Part shown: in pieces, positions 1 through 8,147 of the stretch
How the letters are laid out: the number at the start of each line of letters is the position of its first letter
How positions within the stretch are numbered: position 1 is the stretch's first letter
Assembly: GCF_022387135.1 (NCBI RefSeq)
Contig: NZ_CP092462.1
Location: 1,860,001 to 1,924,000 of the forward strand
Direction: 5' to 3'
DNA length: 64,000 nt
Source of the DNA: Comamonas sp. B21-038
Lineage (GTDB): Bacteria > Pseudomonadota > Gammaproteobacteria > Burkholderiales > Burkholderiaceae_C
Notes under the pieces: generated by a model
The model's input: the letters and a program-made list of their open reading frames with translations, nothing else
Database searches by the model: none
What the model was told of the DNA's origin: nothing
Translations under genes and position numbers: made by a program

Positions 1-404
1 GTCAGGCCCGTGGAGCGGGCCGCTTCCATCTGGCCTGTGGGAATGGCCTCCATGCCCGCGCGAAACACCTCGGCAAAGTAGCTGGAGTTGTTCAGCGTAA
101 AGGCCAGCATCACGGCCATCAGCTTGGGCACATCGCCGATGACAAAAGGCAGACCAAAGTAGAGAAAAATCAGCAGGACCAGCGGCGGAAAGGCGCGAAA
201 GAAATCGATGTAGGCAATGATGCTCCAGCGCAGGCTGCGGCGGCTCGATTGCGTCTGGCCCAAGGCCAGCAGCAAGCCGGCGGCTGCACCCAGCGGAATC
301 ACCAGCGCCGAAAGCCAGACCGTGGTCCACATACCTTGCAGCAAATACGGCAGCGCCTGCTGGAAGACCTCAAGGTTGAAGAAGTTTTGTAAGAAAATTT
401 CCAT
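1..404 (-). CDS. Amino-acid-type ABC transporter permease, 3' part cut by window edge
   Basis: Inner-membrane permease of the HisM/GlnP family, expected to form the import channel with the permease at 415-1098. The visible 134 residues begin MEIFLQNFFNLEVFQQALPY and contain hydrophobic helices and a proline-rich segment (FRAFPPLVLLIFLYFG) typical of this family. The reading frame is open to base 1, and the last visible residues (EAARSTGL) are the start of the EAA loop that contacts the ATPase. The start codon at 404 lies 10 bases after the stop of the upstream permease, so it is the last visible gene of the hydantoin transport operon. It is closely related in sequence to its neighbour, which suggests an internal duplication. 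The substrate is inferred from context only: hydantoins, carbamoyl amino acids or amino acids. Confidence 0.9.
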   Translation of the reverse strand, partial: MEIFLQNFFNLEVFQQALPYLLQGMWTTVWLSALVIPLGAAAGLLLALGQTQSSRRSLRWSIIAYIDFFRAFPPLVLLIFLYFGLPFVIGDVPKLMAVMLAFTLNNSSYFAEVFRAGMEAIPTGQMEAARSTGL

Positions 405-414
405 GGCTTGGCAC

Positions 415-1098
415 TTAGGCGGTGGTTTTGGTTTTGTGCTCCAGCCAGCGCGAGAAAATCACGATCGGCAAGAACACCAACAGGTAGAGAAATGCCCCAA
501 TCGTCAGCGGTGTGGGGTTGCCCGCCACGGCCGATGCGGCCTGCGCATTGCTCAAGATTTCCCCCAAGGCAACGACCGAGCCCAGTGCGGTGTTCTTGGT
601 CGTTGAGATCACGCGGTTGGTCAGCGGCGGTACCGCGCGGCGCAGCGCCTGGGGCAGGACCACCCAGCGCATCGCCTGCCACCATGTCAGGCCGGTGGAG
701 CGCGCCGCCTCGGTCTGGCCTTTGGGCAGCGAGGCCATGGCCGACGAGATGCTTTCCTGCGCATAAGCGGCCAGCACCATCGACAGGCTGACCCAGGTCG
801 CCGCAAAGGCCGATAACTCCAGCCCCAGGGTCGGCAGGCCAAAGTACAGCAGGATCAGCACCACCAACGGTGGCAGCGAGCGCATCACGTCCGAGAAGAT
901 CACGATGGCTGCCGTCAGCCAGCGCAGCTGCAATGAGCGGCCAATCGCCATGGCCAGACCCAGTGCCAGGCCGGTGATGACGACCGCGATGCCGACCCCG
1001 ATGGTGACCAGCATGCCAAGCGCGATGTCGGCCCAGTATTCCTGCGCGATGGCCAGGTTGAAAAAGGTGAATAAAAAGCCGCCGCTGGACTCGCTCAT
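415..1098 (-). CDS. Amino-acid-type ABC transporter permease
   Basis: A 227-residue inner-membrane permease of the HisM/GlnP family. Hydrophobic segments are visible from about residues 22-50, 60-90 and 185-212, and the EAA loop ([20 protein letters not shown]) lies near residues 130-150. The start codon overlaps the stop of the upstream ATPase gene by 4 bases (ATGA), which indicates translational coupling. With the following permease it would form a heterodimeric channel for the importer served by the binding protein at 1933-2808. The family and role are clear. The cargo is inferred from the adjacent hydantoin-degrading enzymes. Confidence 0.93.
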   Translation of the reverse strand: MSESSGGFLFTFFNLAIAQEYWADIALGMLVTIGVGIAVVITGLALGLAMAIGRSLQLRWLTAAIVIFSDVMRSLPPLVVLILLYFGLPTLGLELSAFAATWVSLSMVLAAYAQESISSAMASLPKGQTEAARSTGLTWWQAMRWVVLPQALRRAVPPLTNRVISTTKNTALGSVVALGEILSNAQAASAVAGNPTPLTIGAFLYLLVFLPIVIFSRWLEHKTKTTA

Positions 1099-1892
1099 AG
1101 GTGGCCACCTGCACCCGTGGACGCCTGCAATGCAGCGCCTTTGGCTCCATTCGTGCCATTCATGTAGCGGCCTACAAAGCTGCGGGTGCGCTCTTGCTGC
1201 GGGTGCTCAAAAATCTCAGCCGGGGTGCCCGCTTCGGCGACCACGCCGCCGTCCATGAAAATCACGCGGTCAGCCGCTGCGTGGGCAAACGCCATTTCAT
1301 GGGTCACCACCAGCATGGTCATGCCTTCATCGCGCAGTGCGCGCATCACCTGCAACACCTCTTCAACCAGCTCCGGGTCCAGCGCGCTGGTGGGCTCGTC
1401 AAACAGCATCACCTGCGGCTTGAGCGCAATGCCACGCGCAATGCCCACGCGCTGCTGCTGCCCACCCGAGAGCTGACTGGGGAACGCGGCGGCCCTGTGG
1501 GCCAGACCCACTTTGGCCAGTGCCTCTTGGGCAATGGCCTCGGCCTCGGCCTTGCTTTTTTTTTGCACCTGGCGCAGCGCCAGGGTGATGTTTCCCAGCA
1601 CGTTCAGGTGCGGGTACAGGTTGAAGTGCTGGAACACCATGCCGACTTTCTGGCGCACCTGGTTGACATCGACATCGGAGCGCATGATGTCCTGGCCGTT
1701 GATGACCACCTGGCCGTCGCTTGGCTCTTCCAGCCGGTTGCAGCAGCGCAGCATGGTGCTTTTTCCGGAGCCGGAAGGTCCGATAACACAGACCAGCTCA
1801 GCCGGGTACACACGCAAGTTTACACCACGCAATACGTCCAGCGAGCCATAGGATTTGCGCAGTTCAACAAGTTCAAGGATGGGGGCGCTCAT
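1095..1892 (-). CDS. Amino-acid-type ABC transporter ATP-binding protein
   Basis: A 265-residue cytoplasmic ATPase of the GlnQ/HisP type that would power the adjacent importer. Visible motifs in order are Walker A (GPSGSGKST, about residue 38), the Q-loop region ([13 protein letters not shown]), the ABC signature (LSGGQQQR, about residue 142), Walker B with catalytic Glu ([13 protein letters not shown]) and the switch His (VVTHEM). The length is slightly above the usual 240-250 residues because of a short C-terminal extension rich in Gly and Ala. It lies 40 bases downstream of the binding-protein gene and overlaps the first permease by 4 bases, so the order is binding protein, ATPase, permease, permease. 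Confidence 0.95.
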   Translation of the reverse strand: MSAPILELVELRKSYGSLDVLRGVNLRVYPAELVCVIGPSGSGKSTMLRCCNRLEEPSDGQVVINGQDIMRSDVDVNQVRQKVGMVFQHFNLYPHLNVLGNITLALRQVQKKSKAEAEAIAQEALAKVGLAHRAAAFPSQLSGGQQQRVGIARGIALKPQVMLFDEPTSALDPELVEEVLQVMRALRDEGMTMLVVTHEMAFAHAAADRVIFMDGGVVAEAGTPAEIFEHPQQERTRSFVGRYMNGTNGAKGAALQASTGAGGHL

Positions 1893-1932
1893 AGGTTCTC
1901 AGCACTTCAGGGTTATCACAGCCATTGCGTGC

Positions 1933-2808
1933 TTACGCGCACTTCGGCTTAACAGGGGTGGCATCGTAGTTCTCGGTGCCGGGCACGCCGTGGCCTGGGC
2001 TGACCGTGCGCTCCACGCTGTTGGCCTCGGGCGAGTAGCCATACCATTTTTCGGCCAGCTTGGCGATCGTGCCATCGGCCTTCATGCACTTGAGCACGTT
2101 GCTGACCTGGTCACGGCCGGCCTTGTCGTCAAGGCGGAAAGGAATCGCCCAGACCAGGCCGGTCTTGATGGTGTAGCCCGCTTGCAGCGCAGGCGCTTGC
2201 TTGACAGCCCAGCCCGCCACGGTGCTACCGGTCAGGTTGTAGTCGGCACGCTTGGTCAAGACGGCCTGGATCGCATCGGCGTTGGAGCCATAGACGAAGT
2301 ACTTGAAGCCGTATTTGTCGGCGTTCTCTTTGGCCCAGGCGTCGTAGTTCGAACCCTTGTTGACCGCCACGACCTTGCCTTTCAGCGCCTCCAGGGATTC
2401 CAGCGCGGCTGCGTTTTTGCGGCCTATGAAGGTGTAGTTCGTCTCGGTGTAGCCCTCGGTAAACAGCATGGCTTTGGCGCGCTCAGGCGTGACCGTCACC
2501 GGCGCGAGTAGGAACTCGTACTTGCCGCTGTTGAGACCTGGCACCAGGCCCGAAAACTCAGTGGCATCAATGCTGAGCTTGCGGCCCAAGCGCTTGGCGA
2601 TTTCTTCGCCCATGTCGACGTTAAAGCCTTGCAGGCCGCCACCGATCTTGACCATGGCCTGCGGGGCAAAGGTCGGGTCCAAAGCGGTTTTCAGAGGCGC
2701 AGCGGTTTGTGCCTGGGCGGCGCTGGTCAAAGCCAGTGCCAGTGTCAACCAGGAGGCGAGAGCGAGGGTGTGGGCAAGGGTGTTCATGGGCGGGGTTGGT
2801 TCATTCAT
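1933..2808 (-). CDS. Periplasmic amino-acid-type ABC substrate-binding protein
   Basis: A solute-binding protein of the SBP_bac_3 (type II periplasmic binding) family. An N-terminal hydrophobic signal peptide ends near AQAQ, followed by a two-lobe domain with segments such as GFNVDMGEEIAKRLGRKL and FTEGYTETNYTFIG. Two starts are possible: 2808 (MNEPTPPMN) or 2787 (MNTLAHT). The second gives a more compact signal peptide, and neither has a strong ribosome binding site. A palindrome at 2910-2924 also found near the LysR gene lies about 100 bases upstream, so this gene probably starts a regulated transcript of its own. The ligand is not visible from sequence, and hydantoin-related compounds are inferred from the neighbours. 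Confidence 0.9.
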   Translation of the reverse strand: MNEPTPPMNTLAHTLALASWLTLALALTSAAQAQTAAPLKTALDPTFAPQAMVKIGGGLQGFNVDMGEEIAKRLGRKLSIDATEFSGLVPGLNSGKYEFLLAPVTVTPERAKAMLFTEGYTETNYTFIGRKNAAALESLEALKGKVVAVNKGSNYDAWAKENADKYGFKYFVYGSNADAIQAVLTKRADYNLTGSTVAGWAVKQAPALQAGYTIKTGLVWAIPFRLDDKAGRDQVSNVLKCMKADGTIAKLAEKWYGYSPEANSVERTVSPGHGVPGTENYDATPVKPKCA

Positions 2809-2909
2809 GGATGAAAAGCCATCGCTGGCTGGGCCTGATTTGCTTGGGAGCTTGAGAAAATTATTGGGCGCATTGGCCAGGCTGTCGCCTGCCGTTTTAT
2901 CGGTATGCC

Positions 2910-2924
2910 TTAACCTGTTGTTAA
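2910..2924 (-). promoter_or_regulatory. Putative LysR-regulator binding palindrome upstream of the ABC importer
   Basis: On the minus strand this reads TTAACAACAGGTTAA, a TTAAC-N5-GTTAA dyad of the T-N11-A kind bound by LysR regulators. It is identical at 14 of 15 positions to the box at 8057-8071 beside the cluster's LysR gene, and both are followed by GG. It lies about 100 bases before the binding-protein start. Regulation by the LysR at 8148 is an inference. Confidence 0.55.
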
Positions 2925-2930
2925 GGGCCC

Positions 2931-2959
2931 GCCAAAGCCAAGCTAGGCCTGGCTTTGGC
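2931..2959. terminator. Hairpin after the hydantoinase gene
   Basis: The sequence GCCAAAGCCA is followed by its exact complement TGGCTTTGGC after 9 bases, about 27 bases past the hydantoinase stop. There is no run of T after it, so it may be a weak terminator or an mRNA-stabilising hairpin separating the catabolic and transport halves of the cluster. Confidence 0.4.
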
Positions 2960-2985
2960 ACGCAAAAAGCGGCGTCGTTTGGCAC

Positions 2986-4458
2986 TCAATACTGCTGCCA
3001 GGCCTTGCCTTTGAGCCCCAGCCATTGCGAGGCATCAGAGGGCTTGGGCTGCTGGGCTGCTTGCAAAATCGGCTCGGGGCATTCGCAAGGCAGGAACTGG
3101 CCACGGCCACGCTCGGCCTGCAGTTGGGCGTTCTCGACCACGACCTCGCCACGGCTCAACACCGTGATGGGCCAGCCATTGACCACACGGCCCTCGTAAG
3201 GCGTGTAGCCCACCTGGTCGTGCAGGTCGCTCCAGCGCACGGTGCGCTGGGCTTGGGGGTCCCAAATCGCAATGTCGGCATCCAGGCCGACAGCAATGTC
3301 GCCCTTGCGTTTTTGCAGGCCATACATGTATGCATGGTTGGTGGCAGTAAGACGCACAAATTCTTCGGGCGTCAGGCGGCCTGTCAGCAGGCCTTCGGAG
3401 AACAGCAGCGGCAAGCGCAGCTCCAGGCCGGGCACGCCATTGGCCATTTCCTTGAAGGTGGTGGCATCGCCCTTGGGCAGCTTGCCGCTTTCATCGAATT
3501 TGTAGGGCGCGTGGTCAGAGCTGTAGATGCTCAGGGTGCCGTCGAGCAAGCCCTGCCAGACCTTGTCTTGCGCGGCCTTGTCGCGCACCGGTGGGCTGCA
3601 GCAGAATTTCGCCCCTTCCAGTCCCTCCTGGTCCATGTCTTCGGCGGTCAGGAACAGGTATTGCGGGCAGGTTTCGGCATGCACTTTGCTGCCCAGTTGC
3701 CGGGCGCTGCGAATCACTTCAATCGCTTCTGGGCCTGATATATGCACCAGCAAAATCGGCACATCGAGCAGATTGGCCAGCTGGATGGCGCGCGCGCTGG
3801 CTTCGATTTCTGCAATCGCATCGTGGGCCACGCCGTGGAATTTGGGTGCCGTGAGGCCCTTGTCCAGCAGACGGCGGGCGATCCAGCGGATCACATCGTG
3901 GTTCTCGGCATGCACCATGACCATCGCGCCTTCGCGGCCTGCGACTTCCAGCACATCCAGCATCTGGAAGTCGTCGATCTTGAGCTTGTCGTAGGTCATG
4001 TAGACCTTCAACGAGGTGATGCCCTCTGCGATCGCACGTGGCAAATCCTGCTCCAGCATTTGCGGGGTGATTTCGGACAGGATCAGGTGAAAGCCGTAGT
4101 CGATCACGGCTTTCTCGGCGGCCAGCTTGGCGTAAGCGGCGACCACGTCAGGCACTTGCTGGCCTTTGTGCTGCGCGGCAAACGGAATCACGCAGGTCGT
4201 GCCGCCGAACGCGGCCGACACGGTGGCGCTGTAGAAATCATCGGCGCACATCACCCCGGAGCTGGAGGCTTGTTCAATATGGGCGTGGCTGTCGATGCCG
4301 CCGGGCATGACCCACAGGCCTTGTGCATCGATGTCACGACGCCCGGCTGGCAGGTTCTCGCCGATGGCGGCAATGGTGCCGCCCTGAATGCCAATATCGG
4401 CCACAAAGGTTTTTTGGGAAGTGCTGATACGGCCGTTGCGGATGGTCAGATCAAACAT
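2986..4458 (-). CDS. Dihydropyrimidinase / D-hydantoinase
   Basis: A 490-residue amidohydrolase of the cyclic-imide-hydrolase family that opens hydantoins or dihydropyrimidines to N-carbamoyl amino acids. Visible signs are the N-terminal beta-sandwich start (LTIRNGRISTSQKTFVADIG), the metal motif GGIDSHAHIEQ near residue 55, the segment SLKVYMTYDKLK carrying the lysine expected to be carboxylated between two metal ions, further metal His residues in VMVHAENHD and ILLVHISGPEA, and the late metal Asp in SSDHAPY. Length is normal for the family. The pairing with a D-type carbamoylase and a hydantoin racemase supports hydantoinase rather than pyrimidine catabolism. It sits 148 bases below the VOC gene in the same minus-strand series. 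Confidence 0.93.
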   Translation of the reverse strand: MFDLTIRNGRISTSQKTFVADIGIQGGTIAAIGENLPAGRRDIDAQGLWVMPGGIDSHAHIEQASSSGVMCADDFYSATVSAAFGGTTCVIPFAAQHKGQQVPDVVAAYAKLAAEKAVIDYGFHLILSEITPQMLEQDLPRAIAEGITSLKVYMTYDKLKIDDFQMLDVLEVAGREGAMVMVHAENHDVIRWIARRLLDKGLTAPKFHGVAHDAIAEIEASARAIQLANLLDVPILLVHISGPEAIEVIRSARQLGSKVHAETCPQYLFLTAEDMDQEGLEGAKFCCSPPVRDKAAQDKVWQGLLDGTLSIYSSDHAPYKFDESGKLPKGDATTFKEMANGVPGLELRLPLLFSEGLLTGRLTPEEFVRLTATNHAYMYGLQKRKGDIAVGLDADIAIWDPQAQRTVRWSDLHDQVGYTPYEGRVVNGWPITVLSRGEVVVENAQLQAERGRGQFLPCECPEPILQAAQQPKPSDASQWLGLKGKAWQQY

Positions 4459-4606
4459 GGCGTCGTTTCTTTCTCAAGCTAGGTTCACACAAATGCCCTG
4501 GGTGCAAGCAGGCTTCATGCCAACCTGCACCGGATTGGTGCTCAGTGCATGGGCTTTGGTGCGTGGAGCGGCATTGGGGCACCGTTTGGGGACCGTGAAT
4601 GCAGTC

Positions 4607-5026
4607 TTAGTGCGCGTAGATCTGCGCTTCCGAGCGGAAGCCCTTGACCTCGATCGGATTGCCAAAGGGATCACGAAAGAACATCGTCCATTGCTCACCG
4701 GGCTCGCCCTCAAAGCGCACTTGGGGCGCGAGCACAAACTCCACGCCCGCCGCTTGCAGGCGGTCGGCCATGGCCCGCCAGTCGGGGTACAGCAGGATGA
4801 TGCCGAAGTGCGGCATAGGCACCATGTGCTGGCCAACCTTGCCGGTGTTGGCTGTGGCAAAGGGCTCGCCCAGGTGCAAGGAGATTTGGTGGCCGAAGAA
4901 ATCAAAATCGACCCAGGTGTCGGTACTGCGGCCTTCGACGCAGCCAAGCACGCCGCCGTAAAAGGCCCTGGCCTTGTCCAGGTCACGGATGTTGAAGGCA
5001 AAGTGGAACGCGGAAGGTAAATTCAT
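4607..5026 (-). CDS. VOC-family (glyoxalase/dioxygenase fold) protein
   Basis: A 139-residue protein with the paired beta-alpha-beta pattern of the vicinal oxygen chelate superfamily: AFHFAFNIRDLDKARAFYGG at the start and FFRDPFGNPIEVKGF near the end. His, Glu and related metal-ligand candidates are present in the usual places (FHFAF, HFGIIL, IEVKG). The start at 5026 was chosen because the family begins at this Met, and longer open frame upstream has no match. It lies between the PLP enzyme and the hydantoinase. Its reaction is unknown; it could process a carbamoyl or keto intermediate, but that is a guess. Confidence 0.85.
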   Translation of the reverse strand: MNLPSAFHFAFNIRDLDKARAFYGGVLGCVEGRSTDTWVDFDFFGHQISLHLGEPFATANTGKVGQHMVPMPHFGIILLYPDWRAMADRLQAAGVEFVLAPQVRFEGEPGEQWTMFFRDPFGNPIEVKGFRSEAQIYAH

Positions 5027-5118
5027 GGTGCATGGACTCTGGAAATGGCTGGACGGTGCGGGCGCTGGCGAATGCATGGAACGCAAGAGCAGGCCCGCTT
5101 GGGACGAGGCAGATGGCA

Positions 5119-6153
5119 TCAAGCCAGGGCCTGGCTGAGCAATGGCAGGTCGACATTGGCCCCTGACAGCACAACCACTGCACTTTGGCCCTCTAGCGGC
5201 AGCTTGCCTGCGAGCAAGGCTGCCAAGGCCACGGCGCCGCCGGGCTCGACCACCAAGCGCAGGTCTTCGATCGCAAAGCGCATGGCGACCAGTACTTCTG
5301 CGTCGCTGACGCTGACAGCCTGGCTCAGGCGCAGGCCATTGATCGCATAAGGCAGCTCGGCCGGTGTGACGGCCTGCAAGGCATCGCAAATCGAATCGGC
5401 CGATTTGGGATTGCTCTGGCGCGTGCCACTGGCCAGTGAGCGCACGGTGTCATCAAACGCAGCCGGTTCCACGGCTACGCGGCGGGTTTGCGGACTCAAG
5501 GCGGCCAGGCTCAAATTGCAGCCCGCCATCATGCCGCCACCGCCACAGGGGGCGGCAAACAGACCGAGTTGCGCCAGGTCATCTGCTGGCAAGTCCTGCA
5601 GGGCTTCGAGGGCGACCGTGCCTTGGGCGGCCAGCACTTCGGGAAAGTCGCCCGGAGGGATCAGGGTTGCGCCGGTCTCGGCAAGCAGCTGCATGCCAAT
5701 CTCCTCTCGGCTTTGCGTCATGCGGTCGTAATGCACCACGTTGGCGCCCTGGTCCAGCGCTTTTTTGACCTTGTTCTTGGGCGCATCAGCGGGCATCACA
5801 ATCGTCGCCTGCACGCCCAGCGTGGCAGCGGCCCAGGCAATCGCCTGGCCGTGGTTGCCGGTGGAGTACGCGATCACGCCGTTGTGGCGCTGCGCTTCGC
5901 TGAGCGACAAGATCGCATTGAAGGCACCGCGCAGCTTGAATGAGCCGGTGATCTGCAGGCATTCGGGCTTGAGCCAGATGCGTGCACCCGTGCGTTCGCT
6001 CAGGCTGCGCGAAAACAGCAAAGGCGTTCGGCGTATATAGGGCGCAATGCGCTCGGCGGCCAATTCGACATCGGCAAATGTAGGCACGCGCATGGCACCA
6101 AACAGCTCATGCTGGATGCTGCTGGGCAGCTCGGCCAGGCTGGGCGCATTCAT
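5119..6153 (-). CDS. Threonine/serine dehydratase-like PLP enzyme (fold type II)
   Basis: A 344-residue pyridoxal-phosphate enzyme of the serine/threonine dehydratase and serine racemase family. The PLP lysine lies in GSFKLRGAFNAI (about residue 75), the Asn of STGNHGQA contacts the cofactor ring, and the phosphate loop is CGGGGMMAG. There is no C-terminal ACT domain, so it is a catabolic or racemase type rather than biosynthetic IlvA. Its start overlaps the stop of the carbamoylase by 4 bases, so the two are co-translated. A likely job is to deaminate or racemise the amino acid released by the carbamoylase. A paralogue lies at 43692-44675. Confidence 0.9.
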   Translation of the reverse strand: MNAPSLAELPSSIQHELFGAMRVPTFADVELAAERIAPYIRRTPLLFSRSLSERTGARIWLKPECLQITGSFKLRGAFNAILSLSEAQRHNGVIAYSTGNHGQAIAWAAATLGVQATIVMPADAPKNKVKKALDQGANVVHYDRMTQSREEIGMQLLAETGATLIPPGDFPEVLAAQGTVALEALQDLPADDLAQLGLFAAPCGGGGMMAGCNLSLAALSPQTRRVAVEPAAFDDTVRSLASGTRQSNPKSADSICDALQAVTPAELPYAINGLRLSQAVSVSDAEVLVAMRFAIEDLRLVVEPGGAVALAALLAGKLPLEGQSAVVVLSGANVDLPLLSQALA

Positions 6154-7181
6154 GGGTTCTGCTCCTCAACGACGGCTGCGCCTTGGGGCTGCCAGACGGC
6201 AGGCGCTGTGCTGCCGGTTTGGTTGGTGAGGCGCTGGTAGGCTTCGAGGCGGCGGTGCTGCGCAAAGTTGAAGATGGTCGTGCGGCCCAGCTCGCACATC
6301 GCGAGGTTGCAGTCGGCCACGACCAGCTCGTCGTCCCAGCTGGTGGCCATGGCCATGATCTCGCCTTGCGGGTTGACGATGATCGAGTGGCCCATCAGCT
6401 CAAAGCCGTCTTCATTGCCCGCCTTGGCCACGCCCACGCCAAACGTGGCGTTTTGGTAGCAACCGGCCTGGATCGACAATTGCGAGTGGAAGTTGCGCAG
6501 GTGGTGGGCTTCAAAGCCACGGTTTTCCTGGTTCACGGCCGGGGTGTTGTAGCCCAGCATCACCAGTTCGACCTGCTGCAAACCCAACTCACGCCAGGAT
6601 TCTGGCCAGCGGCGGTCGTTGCAGATCAGCATGCCCATGTTGACGCCTTCCACCTCGCCCACCGGGGCGCGGGTGACCGGAAAGCCCAGGTTGCCCACTT
6701 CAAAATAGCGCTTCTCCAGGTGCTGCACCTTGCGGATGGTGGAGAACTCCTTGTGGCCAGGCAGGTGGACTTTGCGGTACTTCAGAATGATCTCACCCGA
6801 CGGTGCAATGACCACCGAGGTGTTGAAGCGGCGCTTGCGCAGCACGCCGGTCTCATCGGCCTCATGGGCGATCTCGGCGTAACCCAGGTAACAGGTGATC
6901 CCATAGCGCTTGATCGCATCGAACAGCGGCTGGGTGGCGGGCGATGGCAGGGTTTCTTCGTACCAGTTGTCGGCCTGGTCGAGGTCTTCGACATACCAGC
7001 GCGGAAAGAAGGTCGTGAAAGCCAGCTCAGGGAACACCACCACATTGGCGCCGCGCTGGTAGGCGCGCTCGACCAGGCGCACCATGCGTGCGACGACCGA
7101 GTCACGGCCTTCGGCTTTTTGAATAGGGCCCAGCTGGGCGGCAGCTACGGTAATAAGACGCTTCATAGTAGTAAAACTCAA
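6150..7181 (-). CDS. N-carbamoyl-D-amino acid hydrolase (nitrilase superfamily)
   Basis: A 343-residue amidase that hydrolyses N-carbamoyl-D-amino acids to D-amino acid, CO2 and ammonia. The Glu-Lys-Cys catalytic triad of the nitrilase superfamily is visible as VVFPELAFTTFFPRW (Glu), KYRKVHLPGHKEF (Lys) and MLICNDRRWPE (Cys). The segments FPRW, HLPGHKEF and CNDRRWPE closely follow the known D-carbamoylases of Agrobacterium and Pseudomonas as recalled from the family. A Met at residue 6 is an alternative start. The protein is about 40 residues longer than the classic 304-residue enzyme, with an extension at the C-terminus. It follows the racemase gene by 125 bases. Confidence 0.92.
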   Translation of the reverse strand: MSFTTMKRLITVAAAQLGPIQKAEGRDSVVARMVRLVERAYQRGANVVVFPELAFTTFFPRWYVEDLDQADNWYEETLPSPATQPLFDAIKRYGITCYLGYAEIAHEADETGVLRKRRFNTSVVIAPSGEIILKYRKVHLPGHKEFSTIRKVQHLEKRYFEVGNLGFPVTRAPVGEVEGVNMGMLICNDRRWPESWRELGLQQVELVMLGYNTPAVNQENRGFEAHHLRNFHSQLSIQAGCYQNATFGVGVAKAGNEDGFELMGHSIIVNPQGEIMAMATSWDDELVVADCNLAMCELGRTTIFNFAQHRRLEAYQRLTNQTGSTAPAVWQPQGAAVVEEQNP

Positions 7182-7306
7182 GTGCTAGGAAAACAAACAG
7201 GCCTGGCGTGACACGGCAGCGCAGTGCGCGCCCAGGTCAAACCATCAAAGTCAATCCAAGGGGAGAAAGGGTTTGCGCCCCTGCCGCTGGCGTGGCGGCC
7301 GGTGGC

Positions 7307-7975
7307 CTACCAGCCCAGCCGAGCGCGGCCCAAGGCCATCGCTGCAGCTGCTTGGGTGGGTTCGACCACCGGCACGCCAGTGGCTTCAGCCAGTGCATCG
7401 CGGTAGGAGGCCATACCTGCACAGCCCATCACCAGCACATTCGCGCCCTGCTCGCGCACCAGGCGCTGGCCCACCTCAACCATGCGTGTGAGCGTGCGCT
7501 CCTGGTCGGCCAATTCGGTCACGCCCAGGCCAATCGCGGCTTCACCCGCAATGCGGCTGCTGATGCCCATCGCACCGTAGTTGCGCATATGCCGGGCAAT
7601 CGAGGTTTCCAGGATCGCAATCACACCCACCCGCTGGCCCATCGACAGCGCAGTCAGCATCGCGCACTCGCTGATACCCAGCACCGGCACGCCACGCGGC
7701 TGCATGGCCTCGCGCACGGCGTACAGGCCGGGGTCGCTAAAGCAGGCAATTACCACCGCTGCGCAGTCATCCGGCAAGGCCAGGCAGTGCTGCACCAGGG
7801 GCATGGCGACGCCATCGACGTCCTGCTGGCTTTGCACGCCGGGCGGGCCGCTGCGCAGCCAGTCACTGACGAAGCGCGGTCCTCCAGACATGCGCAGCGG
7901 CGACAGCGCGACATCAATGCCTTGGGTGACCCTTAAGCTGCTGTTGGGGTTGATGACGTAAATGGCCGATGACAT
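7307..7975 (-). CDS. Hydantoin racemase (Asp/Glu racemase superfamily)
   Basis: A 222-residue cofactor-independent racemase. The two catalytic cysteines of the family are in VVIACFSDPGL (about residue 76) and VLVMGCAGM (about residue 181), and the N-terminus IYVINPNSS matches hydantoin racemases. The start at 7975 (MSSAIYV) was preferred over a Met 11 codons earlier because the beta strand normally begins just after the start. As first gene of the minus-strand catabolic series it would interconvert D- and L-hydantoins so that the D-specific hydantoinase and carbamoylase can use both. It faces the LysR gene across a 172-base intergenic region. Confidence 0.9.
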   Translation of the reverse strand: MSSAIYVINPNSSLRVTQGIDVALSPLRMSGGPRFVSDWLRSGPPGVQSQQDVDGVAMPLVQHCLALPDDCAAVVIACFSDPGLYAVREAMQPRGVPVLGISECAMLTALSMGQRVGVIAILETSIARHMRNYGAMGISSRIAGEAAIGLGVTELADQERTLTRMVEVGQRLVREQGANVLVMGCAGMASYRDALAEATGVPVVEPTQAAAAMALGRARLGW

Positions 7976-8056
7976 GAGCGCGCCTCGTACAAATTGGAAT
8001 GACTGCAATTTACGAGTATTCGCGTGGCATAGAAATTGCTGAAATGTCGGTCTTGA

Positions 8057-8071
8057 TTAACATCAGGTTAA
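8057..8071 (+). promoter_or_regulatory. Putative LysR-regulator binding palindrome in the divergent promoter
   Basis: TTAACATCAGGTTAA has TTAAC and GTTAA arms separated by 5 bases, fitting the T-N11-A pattern of LysR sites. It lies 82 bases from the racemase start and 77 bases from the LysR start, and matches the minus-strand box at 2910-2924 at 14 of 15 positions. This repeated occurrence makes it the best candidate operator of the cluster. Confidence 0.6.
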
Positions 8072-8147
8072 GGCTTTGACGGGAGCGCACTGCAGTCTCC
8101 CGGCGCCTTGGCCGCTTTTGTAGTCGCCTTGACTAGTAAGGACCACA

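Noticed and set aside
4474..5001. 175-codon minus-strand frame overlapping the VOC gene
   Set aside because: Out of frame with the VOC gene and without any domain, whereas the VOC frame fits its family.
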